Assembly (NCBI GenBank): GCA_004794655.1
Contig: SMMW01000003.1
Span: forward strand, 20,292,501 to 20,356,500
Length of the DNA stretch: 64,000 bases
DNA from: Marisa cornuarietis
Taxonomy: Eukaryota > Mollusca > Gastropoda > Architaenioglossa > Ampullariidae
Direction of reading: 5' to 3'
The number at the start of each line of letters is the position of its first letter. Position 1 is the first letter of the stretch. The notes under the pieces are model-generated. The model worked only from the letters and a program-made list of their open reading frames with translations. It had not been told where the DNA came from and did not search any database. The position numbers and the translations under genes are program-made. Of this stretch, positions 28,466 through 43,400 are shown in pieces.

Positions 28466-31400
28466 ATGCATATGCAGACATCAATGGGACAAGCTGCATC
28501 GACATTGTCCAGCCTGCTGGACATGCCTTCAGAAGTGACTGATGGGGACAGAGAAAAGAATTTGGAGAAGAGTTTGCTTCAGGCACGTAAAGAGTTAACA
28601 GATGCTGTGAGCAGTGCTGGGGATCATGGCCCAGCAGTCAGTAAACTGCTGCATTTGCAATGCCCCATTGCACTCAAGTATGCACAGCTAAGTGTTGGGC
28701 AGATGCTGAAAGAAAACTGTGAGGTGAGATTACTTCTGTTTGAAACCTCGTTCCCTATCCATGGATGAAAGAGTACATATCATAAAAGAAAGGATGTATG
28801 ATTGATATGCAGTATTGTAGACTACAGCTCCACCTTTAACACAATCATTCCATTGAAACTCTTTTAGAAGCTCTCAGAGTTTAGACTCTCCCAGTCAATG
28901 TGCTTCTGGATCCTTCACTTTCTCTTGCACCGTCCCCAAAGAATAAGAGTCAAGGATTGCCTCTCCAACATCCTGGTGCTCAGTACAGGCACACCACAAA
29001 GTTGGCTCCTTTCTCCATTCCTGTTCTGCCTTTTACCAACCACTCTTTCTAAGCACACGGATCAGTGACAGAACAATGATGAGTCTGCGTACCACCAAGA
29101 AGCAGATCACTTGGTGGCTTGGTGCAGCGATAATGGTCTGTAGCTCAGTGTATCTAAAACCAAGGAGATGATAGTTGATTTCCTCGAGGCCGTTGAGCAT
29201 GTCAACCTTTTTCAGTTTTTGGGTTCCATCATCTCTAATGATCTGAGCAGGGAAGTGAATGTGGTTTCCACTATCAAGAAGGCCCAGCAATGTTTTTTAC
29301 TTTCTCCACCAGCTGAAAAAATTTAGCATAAGACAGGACATTCTGGTCCAGTTTTATCAGACGGCCATCGAGAGTGTACTGACATTCTGTCACTCTCTGG
29401 TACGGCAGTTCCACCCAAAAACAGAAAGTCCTACTCAACCGGGTTGTGCATGCAGCTACCTGATGTATTGGCTAATACCTACCCCCTGTGAGCACAATCT
29501 ATGCCCAGCCTAGTCTGTGCAGGTCATGTAAGATTGTGGTGGATGCTACCAACCCGACCAATGGCCTGTTCTGTCATATTCTGAGTGCAGTGTGACTTGG
29601 CAAATAAACAATTTCTTATTCTTATTTTTCTTATAGCAACACATGGACTGAAAAAAATCTTGTCTGACCATTATTAACAACTAATAATCATTACCTCTTA
29701 ATTATTTATGTGTATTGTATACGAATTGATGAGAAAAAAGAAGAAAGTTTGTCTTACTATTTTGTGTAAAGAAACATTTTTGTGTGCAAAATCTTCAGTT
29801 CATAAGGTCTCTCATCAGAAGCCATAGTTAGGTAAGTTTTGACTATACATGGCCAAGCTTACAAAGAGAAGTACAGCTGGCTGGGCCTAGTTTATTGTTC
29901 TAGAACAGCTACAAAGCATTTCAAGGAACATGCAAATACTCTTTTGGTTTTGCCCAGTTCAGAGTGCTTGATCAAGATGTATTCTACACAATGAAGAATT
30001 TCTTTACAATGATTTAAAAACAATTATTGTTTAAGATATTAGCTGCTGTCTGTGGGAGTTATATATAAACTTGTTATCTTGTGTCATTTTAATGTTATAG
30101 TCAGTGCTTCAGATAAAGACCATCCCACAAGCACTTGGCATTTTGGAGAAGTATGGGCGACATTTGCTTAAGCCACGAGAACGACGTGCTGAACTTTGGC
30201 GTCAGATCAAGTTTAGCAATGCAATTTTTAGAGACAGAGTCTTACCCATGAAGGTATTTTTTTTAAAATCAATACAAGGATTATTTTCTTTTGTAGAGTG
30301 TTTTTTTAAAAACTTATTCCTTAATAAAAGCTCCAAGATTACATATAGATATATATTTCTTCTTTCTATCAGTTTGGTTCAGATAAAAGATGTAATTTTA
30401 TCTGTAGTAAATGTGACATTGATTTTTTGGCAAGTGTGAAAATTTAGACATACAAGACAAAGCAGCATTGTGTTCTGTTTTTAAGTTTATATACATAATG
30501 TTTTGATTCATTTATATCCTTAAAAGCCCAGATGTGTAGAAAATAGATTATATATAATTTATCAACTTCATATAACTCTGATTAATTCTCAAGAATAAAA
30601 TTAAGTTTTGCTTGTATTTATTTATAAATATAAAAAATGGGCGGCACTTCATTCCTGATGTTTCTGATTCCATGAATTTTTTTTCTGCTGTATAATTCAG
30701 AGTTTGTACACATAACATTGTGCCTTATATTTGCTTTTTTAGAGATTTAAAGATCAGTAAGCCATTTATTAGTCATATGAAACATTTTATTGCCGTATAA
30801 AATAGAAAGTATTTCAAATTGTTTTATAGCACATTTAATGTGCATCAATAAATAACTGTTGTCTTCATGCTTGCATTGTTTTGTGGGAGATGTTGAGTGC
30901 AGAGGGCATTGTGTTTTTTAGGGGTCACTGGAGGTGGTGCGTCAGATGGGTTACACTGTGGAAATAGATGATGGGCTCCAGTTTGAAGGAGATGAGCCAG
31001 ATCCCGGGAGCACAAGCAGGCTGGTGGCAGACATTGTGCTGGCTCGGTTAGAGATAGAGAGATATCTGACAGGAACTCATCCCCACACTGAAGTCATCAG
31101 CGACCTGTTGCCACAGACTACCATGTGGGTTCAAATTTTCATGTAAAATATCATCACTAAAAAAAAAATTATTCCTCCTTCTTGTAGTGTTTTTGCATGA
31201 TGAGTGGACTTGAGTGGCATGATACCACTATCTGGAATCATTTCCATGCAAAACCCATAAGAAAAAAGGAGTTTTTAAACCATGCAGACTTTCTATCCAT
31301 TGCATTAAGTAGTATTTAAACCAAGCATGCAGTTAAATCTTCTAATCCATACAGTTAAGCAAATGCAAAATTTTATCATCCATGTAGTAAAGTAATTTTT

Positions 31401-34400
31401 CATCCTAGGATCTAATAAGAACCCACATATGTGTGAATGGAAGATAAAGCTAAAAAGCTGTAAATCAGCACGTTAATAGAGATCTTAGATCTGTGCCAAC
31501 TGTCACAGTCTCATTTTTTAAGTCAGTGTATCCTGCCTCCAAAAGAGAGGTTTCAGTTGGGTTTCAGAGCTTATCTTGCCATAGCAGCAGTAAAGAAATG
31601 GACATACAGCAACATTTTAGACTCCTTTCATTAAAGAAGAACCACCATCAGTGAAATCTGCGACGGCCTATGCATTGTGCATACTTGAGTAGTTGGTGAC
31701 ACAGTGGCTAAAGCACCCATCACCATAGCAGTGAGAACTGGGTGTTGTGGGTTCATATCTCACCTGTTTACAGAGCCATTAGGGTTTTTTGGGGTACTCC
31801 AGGTTCCTCCACCCTCTCTCTGTTTGTGTGTGTGCATGCATGTTCATGTACAAAGAAAGTGTCTGACAGACCAGTGTGTGATGTCTCTCAGTGTTTCCAT
31901 CTAGTATTGCATGCTCCTATGTGTGTGTATGTATGTATACAAAGCGCTTTGAGCATGGCTGGTGCTGGATAAGTGTGCTTTAAGTGTTCAGTATTAGCAT
32001 TATTATTATATTCTTGAGAAGAATCAAAAGCTGTTAAAACATAGCTGTTTATGTATGTAGTTTTTTTTCTATTTGCCTCTATGTATGAAGTCTGTCTGCA
32101 TCACCCAGATTTTCTGGTGCAATGATTGAATGGCCAGAAAGCTTGTTTGCACAGACACACCATTTTTCTTCAGACCATCAGTTCAGTGCATAAGTCCATC
32201 TTCTTTGAGCATTGCAGGATCAGTTCTATCAATTAACAGTTGAAATGTCTGTCTGTGCTGTGTTTTAATTTCTTTTCTGGCTCCTGTCCTGACTATTTCT
32301 CTGAACTTCTCATCCCTTACTCTCCGTCCAGACAACTACGCTCTTCGTCTGACGACCGTATTCTAACTGTTCCTGTCACCATAACAACAACATATGGTCA
32401 CAGGACTTTTGGCTACTGTGCTGCAAAACAATGGAACTCTCTTCCTTTCCATATCCGCCACCTTCCTACAATTGAATCTTTCAAATCTGCACTGAAAACG
32501 CACCTCTTCCTTGAGCATTACTCCTAACACAGTCCACACAATGCTAGTCCTTCTTACCCTCCCCCCTTCCCTCTTGCTACTTTACCCATCTTTCTCGCAG
32601 AATCACTATATTTCTCTGTTCCTTTTACTTGATGCCTTTTGTTTTCTGTTTCGTCAGTACTGTCGTTTTCTTTCGTCCCCTTTGTTCTGTATCTACTTAG
32701 TCCACGTCTCTTCCTCGTTTTAAGCGCTGAGCATGCTCTCTATGAGTGTGAATATGCGCTGTAAAAATCTTCACTATTATTATTATTATTAAATGTGATT
32801 ATTATTACAAGCTAGCAAAAGAGTCATGTTTGCATTTGTACGTTTCCAGCTACACTATTATTGCTCCTTATTTGTTGGTCTTCCCAGCTGCCTTCTTAAG
32901 AAACACCAACAAAATCAGTGGGAGACTCATTTACCTGTTCAATTTTGGAATTTTTTTCCCTGAAGCTGTTACTTTTTGCCATTATAACACACTTGGAGCA
33001 TCAGTATGACAAGCATGTTGACAAGATGTGATTCTTTAATAACTGTCTCTGAGTGTTTTGTATTGCAGGACATTGTTTCCATTAATTCAGTTCTCAGTGT
33101 ATGTTAATTACTTTACAATACTTTCCTTAGTAACCAACTACAAGCAATATGGAGCCATGCAGCACAAGCAAGTACCTTTAATGGGAAACAGGAACCACCA
33201 CTCTCATCACAGAAACTTCTGCCTCAGCCTGTACAAGTTTCAGGTGCTACACAAGTAAGTTAAAATATGTTTTGGTTACTACTTGCAGAATGTGTTTTGA
33301 TCAATGTTACAATTTTCTTTCATAGAGTTAAAACAGAAAATTATGTCCTTGTTTGCATGTGCATACATGGCTATTAGTATGAACATTTTTAACTTCAACT
33401 TCACAAGGTAGTTCCATAACTCTTCAGTCATTGAGGAGTGAAGTGTTCACAGACATCATTACAAAGATTTTCACAGCTGATGCACCTTTGTGTTTTAAAT
33501 TCACCTTATTAGCTTGTTAAAAATAAAAAGTATGTGAAAGAAAGCATGCTTGCATTAGGCTTTCTATTGATTCAACAGAACTTGGTGACAGCACAGGATG
33601 ACAGTGTCCATCCTTTTCACATGACAGAGCTTCCACTTAATGACAAGACTGAACCTGTTGATTTAACGCAGTTGGATGACAGCATGCGTAGAGGTATAAG
33701 TCACTGACTTGACATGCAGAAATTCAGAAAAAGAGTGTTGTGTCCATTTATTTGCTATTGTAATTTATAGTTGCTACTGTTGAGGGAGGGGTGATGCTCT
33801 GTGTAAGTTTTCCTCAGAGGGACTAAAAATGTTTGCATAATTTTGCTTTGGTTTTCTGAAAACACAAATAAGTTATTTTTGGGGAGAAAACATTTTAGCA
33901 AAAGTTCTGGATAATTATGTCTTTCTAATATTTGTGTGCTTAGTTCATTTCAAGAAGTATTTAAGAGACTTGTTGATAATTTTTTTCTTTGCAGCATGTG
34001 ACATTTGTGGAAACAGAGCTGCAGCAGTATGGTGTCATTCTTGTGACAACAAGCAGCTGTGTGATGCTTGCGATGATATGTGGCACAAACACCCCAAGAG
34101 GCTCAACCATCAGCGACAGTCCATTACCTCTCTTCCTAGCCCCTCTGTTAGTACTGCTGCTGGTGTCAACATACAAGGACCCTTTGGGATTCGTGCAGTA
34201 GATAGCCTGAAGTGAGTTAAAAGATGGTCATCTGTTTTGTATGAACTAAAGTTGATATAGTACATGTATTTGGAATGCTTAAAAGATAATTATTTTGACA
34301 TATAAACATATTAGTATACTCACCTCAGTACACATTTTCTCTCTTTTCATTCTGAAGAATAGATCTGTTCTTAGTTTGTCTTCTAAACATAAGCTAATAA

Positions 34401-37400
34401 TAGAAAAGCAAAGTGCTTTCAAAGACTGACAGTAAGTACCCATATAAATCTTATTATTATTATTATCCTCATCATATGTGTTTCTTCCAGCAGTGGGTAA
34501 CAAATTTGGAGAGTAGATGAAATATATTTTAATCCTTTTTTTTTTCAAAGATAAATGGTCCACTGGGTGCAGTATTAAATAAATAGATATGTTGAAAATG
34601 TTAAAAAATGTTGGCCAAATAGTTTTTGAGGTTTTGATATACTATTGGCAGGCATCTGTCAACTAACCACAGGCAAGCCCCTGCACAAGACAGCAGTCCA
34701 GGGAATGTACCAGTCCTCAGAACCAATGATTCCTCTGTTGATCCTTTGCGAAACCAGCAGATGCCCTTTGATGCCAGTTCAAGTCTTTTTCAGCATCAGC
34801 AGCAGCTGCAGTACTATCACCAGATTCAGCAACAGCAGCAACACTTTGAGCAGATGCCTGAGTATAGCTCTAATCACCATCCATATTACACTGCAATGAT
34901 TGGGAACACAGGTCAGCCTGACATGCAGAGCATGATGGTGCCAGCCAGCGCTCCAAAGATGGGGCAGCCTGTAGTACATCCAGCATATCTTCTTGCCCAG
35001 AACATCAACCATCCCGAGCACACAGCTCTTCGTAGACACAGTGGACCGCTCCAGCATTCTGTTGCACCTCCCTTTCTCCCAAATTATATGTGGTCAGGAC
35101 TCCAGCAACAAAACCTCAATACAGTGCCTGTGCAGACAGGCAGAGACCCTTTGCTTGCTGCAACAAACAGCAGCATAGTAGGTGTGCATTATCGTGACTT
35201 GTCATTGAGGCATTCTGGTCACAGCAACACAACATTGCAAGGACCAGCGGCAGGCTTGCCTGCAGTAGGGACAGAGTCCACCAGCTTGCTTGGTGAGGCA
35301 GGCAAAGGTGGAAGGAACATGCTGCCTAGGTCATTGCCTGAGAATAGGTTATCTTTGATCTCTTCACCGTTGCTGAGCAGAGTGATTGCAGAAAGCAATT
35401 ATGAAAAGCGTGCTGCAAAATGTGAAATCCATCTGATGGCGCTGAAAGAGGAATTGCAAGAAGTGGATGATGCTTTAAATGCTCTCATGCTTAATAATGA
35501 CGATTTTTGTGAGCTAGAAGAGTTTCGTTCCTTGAATAAACGCAAAGCCATGTTAATACGAGAATATAATACTTTATCTCAGTACAAACAAGAGCTTGCA
35601 AAGATCATAGATAGTGGAGTGTATGGGGCTTGTAGGAGTGATCCTGACATGTCTTCTGAGGTCTTTCATCCACCTACCGTGGTTTCTTCCTCCAATATTC
35701 TGGTAAAGCCACAGACATCTGACCTTTCAACACCACTCCAGTCACAAGTGGACTTTTTACAGCAGGGAACACAACTTTCTTTGAAAAAACAGGAGCAGTC
35801 TGTTTACCCATCACACTCACCTCAGCATGCTGCATTAACTCCTGGCAATATCAGGCAATCAGATTTTAGCCAGAATGCTTCCCCTTGCTTAGAAAATATG
35901 GAGGAAAACAGTGCCAGTGGTGATAGTCGGTCATCTGTGGACAGGAGGAGCATCTTACCACAGTGGAAGATGGATCCATCAGGATTAGTGCATGGAAATA
36001 ATAGTGGTTGTGGTGCAGGGCTAGTCTCCACTGAGCAGCAAGTCATAATGAATGCTACACCATCACATCAGGTGTCTTCTGCAGCTAGCAACAATTGTGT
36101 ATACAGTACTCTTGCCTCCCAGAAGCATCAGGTTGCTATAGGTTCCAACAGCACAGAAAAACCAACTCAAAGAGATGAAGTTTTGAGGACTGTTTCTAAC
36201 TTAGGCCCATCAGTTACTCAGCAGGGCACTGGTGACTTTCATGGTGATAGAGCATCTACCTGGATGGCAGAAGCAAAAGAGGTGGGATTACAGAGTCCTG
36301 TTACAAAACCAAAGATGCAGTCCCATGCAGAGCAAAACATTCCTCTTTCGAGACCTGGCCAACCTCTAGCATCACCATCCATGAAAATGCCAGCAAGCCA
36401 GTTTGGGCGATTTAGGCCTCCAGGAGATAGTTGGCAATGTAACCATTGCACTCTCATCAATTCCCCAGGAACACGCATTTGTGAAGCATGTGATCGGACC
36501 AGTGACAACCCAACACTGATTTCAAGTCACAGTTCCTCTGAGAATGATCTTAAAAGTGGATCCACCCAAATGGAAGGTAAAACTGAGCTGCCTTCAGCAG
36601 ATACAGCATCAGCAGAAGGTAAAGTGCCAGATGGAAGTATAAAGTCCATGCAGTTAGAAAAGCTGCACACCAAACTGGCTGCGGAACAAGACAGAGTGAG
36701 TATTATGGCTTAGAAAAGTTTAGTGAAGCATCAAGAACTAGACTAACATAAGTGTACCTGAGGTGTAACTGTACGCATTAACCAGTTTATTACACATATA
36801 GCACAGCGTACCTTATGTTTGCCCAGCCGTTGCATGGGTAACAGATCGCTTTAAAAAGGGTTGGAGATGAAAAAGCAGTGAGGGAGAAAAACTGGGCACC
36901 ATCCTCACAAGAAAAGCAGGTCCCAAGATGAGTGCAGTCTTTAATGCCTTCCTCCTCGACACCTGAAATGTCAGAGGATTGCCGTTACCATTTTTTTTAG
37001 TGTCCAAGTTTACCATTACTATTTGGAAGCTGTGTTATTACAGTAGTGAGAGACCTGAGAGTTTTTAGTTTTTAAGAAACTTTTTTTTCACTCCAGTGAA
37101 AAATAAATAAAGTCACCTGTTGTTGCTTGTTTTATCAGGTGTACCTGGAGAAAAAAGAGGCCCAACATCGATACAGCATGATGCAGCAGGCTAAAAGTGA
37201 GCAGCAACAGAGTGCTCCATCTTCACATCACGTTGATTCTTGCATAGCCTCCCAACCACAGCCACACCCACCAGTAGTCAAGAAGTCTTTGCAAAGTGCA
37301 GCTCAGGGCACTCACTTAAGTGCTGCAGATAATGACTCGGGGTTTGTTTCTGAACAGTTGGCATGCAGTGCTTATGAAAACAAAACAGAGCTGTGTGCTG

Positions 37401-40400
37401 TGGCAAGACTGAAGGAGAATGAGGACAGACAGAAAGTCAGTCTGGAAAGTGGGGGCAGCAGTAGCAGCAACAGCAGCTTGAGGAGTGGTGAGTTAAGCTC
37501 ACTCAGTGAGGGAAACTTCCAGCAGACTATGGAGCGCTTTTCTGAGCAAAAGAAAATCAAACAAGTGCAGATTGATGGAGCAGAGATTCTACACTTTGTC
37601 AAGGTAAAGAGTCATCTCAGTGCGTTTATTATTTTCTTTTTGTTTGTTTGTTTGTTTTTGTTTTGTTTTGTGGTATGATGCAGACTTGTTTTAGTTTTGA
37701 TGTGTCCTTCACTCTTTATTGTCAAGGAATAAGATGTAATAAAGAGCATTATTAAACTTATTTGGAGAAACTTTGAGTACTTTCAGAAATGATCTAAGTG
37801 GGTCATCCTGAGTATCCTTTTTTTGCTCACTATTAACATTTATTGTAAATAGAATTTCTTCATTTGTCAGGGACTACCAATACTGTTAATCTTAAAATAC
37901 TAACATTTTACAGAGCAGAGGTCAGTCTGTTATGATGGCTTATTCTTTAGATGGCAGACAGGTATGGCTTCAACTTTACTGAGATGAGCATAGCATTGGA
38001 AAAGTTTGGCAATGACAGCCGGGCAGCTCTCACCTGGCTACAAACAGAGTGGGAAAAACTTGTGGATGTGGTTGTCTCCACTGTTAAAACAGAAGGACAG
38101 CGCAGTCAGCACAATGATGTTGGAGAGCTTTCGCGTGAAGAAGCTCAGGAAGCGCTAAGGGAATGTGGAGGAGAACTTGTTCCTGCAGTCAAAAAATGCA
38201 CTGCAAAGAGAAGAGCAATGGTAAGTTGTGTGTTCTTGCCTCATATTGTGGACTCCTATCTTATTCCGTTCTGTTTTTTTGGTTGGAAGTGTACTTTTTA
38301 TTTTTTTCAATATTGTTCTTTATGTTTGCAAACACTGTATTGACATTTTCCTCTGGAAACATTATTTGGGGATCATGTGAGCTCGTGAAGTCCCAGATTA
38401 TTACTGTCTGGGATAAATAAATGTTTTGAAGGAAAAAGATGATGGAAAATAGCAACTTGAATTATATGGAGAGCTAAAAATTATTCTTACTTCTACAGCA
38501 TATCCTTAACTTATTTAAATTCACATTTCCAACAAAATGCTGATGTACAAGCACAGAAGAATGCCAGTATTACTATTTTTTAAGGTGATAAGATGCACAG
38601 CTGATAAGTTTAATGAGCTGTATTAAAAATAACAACTTTGAGTTGTTTTGTTACAACATTCTTGCATTATGTTTAGCTCTAGAGAGATTGTATGACTGAA
38701 ACTGTTTTCCTTTGATGCATTTTTTATGTTGCTGTTTTCATTTGGAGAAATTTACTTTCTGAGTTATAAAAAGGCACATTGCCACAAGCAGACATCAAAT
38801 AAAGCTGTGTCAATCACTTTCACACACTGTCTGCTTCCTTTCAGTATGCCCGACTGAATCCAGACAGCACCTTTGCCAGGGAGGAGGTTTTGCAAGCCAT
38901 GCTTCAGTGTCAAGGGGATGAGGAACGTGCTCGTCAACATCTCTACAACACACTTCTCCAGCCCTTCTTGCAGCGAGTGTGGCAGGGGGTGGAAGAAGAT
39001 GAGTTAGGAGGAAGTGCCGGTGTGGGTCGCTCTCTACTGCAAATGGCTATTGCAGAAACATGCCAGAGTGTGTCAACTAGTGTCATCTCCCATGAGGACT
39101 TTCAGCAGAAGGTTAAAGACAAAACTTTGGACAGAGAAGTGGGTTGCTGTTCATGCTTTTTTTTTCCACATTAAACATAGGCTATGTGTCTTATAAAAAG
39201 TGTTTATTAATAAACTCTAAACATTTACAGCTGAGCATTTACTTGTTTTTTTTTCATATCTGTATGTGGTTATAGAAACAGATTTTGATGTTGATGATTA
39301 TAGAAACAGATCTTGATCTTAATTTTTATAGAAATAGATCTTGATGGTATAGAAATAGATCGTGATGGTTATAGAAAATATGCCTGGGTTTTGGTGGTTT
39401 TAGAAATAAATCTGGATCTTGGTGGTTATAAAATAGGTCTTAATCTTGATTTTTATAGAAATAGATCTTGATGGTTATAGAAATAGATCTGGATATTAGG
39501 TTTATGGATCTTTAGTAGGCTAGTATATGATTGTGCTAGCATGGCTTAAATCCTAAAGTGGCATTTACCTCTCTCTCCATTATCTAGTCAGTTACTATTC
39601 ACATAATGTAATATATTTTGGTACAGAGACATTGGTGACTGACAGCCTTGTATTTTTACATGGTACAGAATGATCACTGTACACATTCATTTATGTCCAG
39701 TGAGACCGTTGTGGTTGCTGCTAAGTGAATTCATAGTACAGAAATACTTGGGAAATTTTCTTGATATTGCAGCGCCGCATTCGCATGGTTCTTGTAGAAG
39801 GCAAACTTCGTAGCTGGGGTCGAGCCGAGCTGGTCATTAAGCTATTAGACCATGACCTTCCTGCAGCCTACAGCAGCCAGGGCATTACAAATGGTGAAGA
39901 CTACTACTGCACCTTAGAGGATGTGGTGGAAGCTGTTCGCAACTGCGAGGACAAGAGGTCAGCTCTGGTGTATTTGATGCAGGAGTGTCAGATCTGTTTT
40001 TCACACTATCCAATGAGCAAGGTAAGAGTTTCACTTGATTACTGTGAGTATAAAGACTTTTTCATGTTGTGCAGCAAGCTATGCCATGAAACCATCCCCT
40101 TACAGCCATAATCATATATCTGAAAGTATTTGGTTTTTCAGTTATTTTTTGTTTTATTATTTCATCCTTTTCTTCATTAATGTCAATTAACAAAAGGCCA
40201 TATTAACAAGTTAATAATTTATGAATTATGTAAATAGTTCTTGCATTGTTACCTTTTCACACAAGCCACAACCATAGTTAGCAAGATTCAGTTTATTCTA
40301 AATGGAAGGCATTCCAGGGAAGGACAGCGAAAAGGGTCTTTTATCCACACAAAAATTATGGCCAAGGTTAGACCCCTCCTTAGCCAGCTAACAATGAATA

Positions 40401-43400
40401 CAAGAAAACTACTTATTATTGATATCCCTCTTTAAATGCACTCGGTCAGGCAAGGGTGACCTTTAACACTTGTCCGAACAAGTCACCACCAATTCACAGT
40501 TTTTGCCTTGGTCAAGGGAAACTAGAGATTGCAGCGGCTGGAACAGAATGTCAAAGTTGTTGTCAAGTTGCATTCATGAAAGATGTTTTAGTGATTAAAA
40601 GCACAAATGGTACAAACCAGAGAAGTACAGTGTAATTGTTGGGAAAAACTTAATATTGACACAAGGAAATAACTTAGAATAGCTGTGTGGATGCATTACA
40701 CAAGGGGGACAGCTGTGGCAGGTCAGGTAGTAGGTGGATGAAGCTTCAGTGTTTGATACACTGTGCCATGATTGTGGAGGTGCGAACCATGGTCAGAGCA
40801 GAGCAGAAAGCACCTGAGGGTATTTTGTCACTGAGGCCGGCCCAACAAGGAGGTCATGGGAAGTTAGCACCTGCGCTTGTGACGCCTACGCTCTTGTCAG
40901 CTCACAGACCCTTGGTAGGGCGGAGCTAGCAATGGTCACTGTGGTTGATTGGGATGTTGCCCCCTTGTTCACTCTTGTAGCTGGTTGAAAGGATACTTGA
41001 GGTGTGGCTGACCAGTGGCATTCCCTATTAGTCTGAATGTGAGGGGATCTAAGCAAAGAGCAACATGTGACGTGACAACCACCAGAGAAGGATTGCCACT
41101 AGCATAGGACCCACATCAAGGTAGAGACAGGAAGGCAGCAATTAACTAGCAGTGTGAGGGTGGAAGTGATGACTCCCAGAACTAAGTGCATGGTTGTATA
41201 TGTTAGCAGCATTTTGTTGTAAATGGAAGTATGGAAAGCTTATGATGCTAGGACATCCTTAGAGTAACCAATTTAATTAATACCTAAATATTGTGCTTAA
41301 TCTCAATATTCCTTAATCATTTTTTTCCGTTGATTCACAACATCGTATAAGTCGTTTGGAGCGGGAAAGAGCAGGGGTGGGGGGCTCTTGAGCGGTGTGT
41401 GACATTATTTTAACTTGAGCTGACATTGTGGTAAGTGTATGTCGCTCCCTGCATATCTGTGTTAACATGGATGACAAGACTAGGATACAGAGCTAAGCAC
41501 ATAATTGTCCACCCACATGCCCATTTCCGTAGACTAATATCATGGATTCATGAAAAAATGCAAAACATTTTAACAGCATAGATGTGGCTTGGAAAAGTAT
41601 TAATATGTCTGTTATGTGTTCCTGCATCAGCTGGTTGATAACTGCTTTTTTTTGGTTTTTATTTCTTTCAGATACGTAATTTGAACTTTTGTCAGTGCAA
41701 AATTTGCTCAGATTGCTTAAAACAGAACTTTGAGGTGGTCATTCGAGAAAAACATGTTCGTCATTGGACTTGCCCTTTATGCAGTAAACCAGACCTTAAT
41801 GATGAGGAACTAGGTTCTGAATATATCAACTTCCTTGGCATGCTGGTGAGTGCTGTCTGCGTTTTTTAATCTTTCTCCTAACCCTCTAGATTTCTGCTAC
41901 CCCTGGAAGACTCACCAGAATGGCCATTTAGCTTTCATGAATACTGATGCCATTTTCTGACATAAAAGAAACCAGAAAGGGGTTGAGCATAATTGAGTGT
42001 GCAAAAGACAGGCTCACTGTACATGAAAAAGTTGACAGTGCCACCAGATGATGTGTGACAAAGTGTACCTACATGGCCAGATTAACCAACCCCAAGGCCC
42101 AGATAAAAGACTGCATCCATTCATAAATGAATAAACTAGTCTCTGAGGCTGATTTGAAGGTGATCGTTCTCAGACCATCAGGTTGTCAGTTAGACCTTGT
42201 ACCCACCCATCTTCTTGAATGTTAAGAATGTTCCTTACCTAACAAACACTGTTAATGTCAGGTTGTCACAGGGGTTTTTCCATCTTTGCTTACAAAATGA
42301 ACTGATGAAGAAATTTCAAAGAAACCCAAACTAGAAGAAGTAAATGTCTTACTGTCCAGTCTCCAATTAGTCTTTCCTTTCTTAAAAAAAAGGAAAAAAG
42401 TTGTTGTGACACATCTCTGGTATTACTTACAAGCACACTTTCTCAGTCAGCTTATCAATCTTCTCATCTTTATTCTCATTAAGCATTGATATTCTGTCTG
42501 CCCTCAATAGTGCTAATGTTTCTGCAATGGCCTGTCTGTTGCACTCAGCACTGTTGATCATCTTGTGCTCCTTCACAGACTCCTCACTCTGTAGCATTTT
42601 TGAGACTGCACTAGCATGGTCTGAGTCTTTTGTGACTGACAAAGCACAGACTGTGCTAGTTGATGGCCTAATGTCACATCCTGCTTCAATTTCTTACAAT
42701 GTCCTGATGGCTCTGTACTTGGATCCATTCTGTGCACAAAACCACTGTCATCATGCAGTCAGTCTCAATGTTTGTCATCAGTCACTGATAAATTAGACTA
42801 CTAACACCACCTTCAATTCAACTGTCAGAAGCCTTGGTTTCACCTTTACTGCTGACATGACCCTTGACAGACATGTTGCTGTTATCTGTCAGTATGCTGA
42901 TTATGGCCCATGTAAGATCAGCACCACCCACCACAATTTGCTGACAGAACACTTGTCTGTACTTTCGTTCTATCACATCTTGATTACTTAACTCTTTGAT
43001 TACAGGCTGCCCTGCATACCTCATTCACAAACTCCAGAAAGTACAAAAAATCAGGCTTTACATCTAGTATTTATAGCTTGTTATTCATCTCTTCCATGCT
43101 CTGCACTGGTTACCCATTCATTCTTGCATCAAGTACAGATTCTCAGTGGTTTGTTAAACATGTTTTGCAAACTCTACTTGCCCTGCCTGCTTCTTTCAAA
43201 TTCTTGTTTCCTACATTCCATCTAGACTTTTCCATCTGATGCTATTTAACCTTCACTGAATTTTTTTAAATGTACGTAAACAATTTCTCTTCCATGAGCA
43301 CTAGTCTTAAAAACAGTCACACACAATGCAAGTTTTATCTTGTACTTCTCTTTTTTTTATTTCACTTGACTAGCCTGTCTTGTAGATTACCTAATTCTGT

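Noticed and set aside
34779..36508. Minus-strand frames of 74-92 codons
   Set aside because: Antisense shadows of the large HOIP exon.
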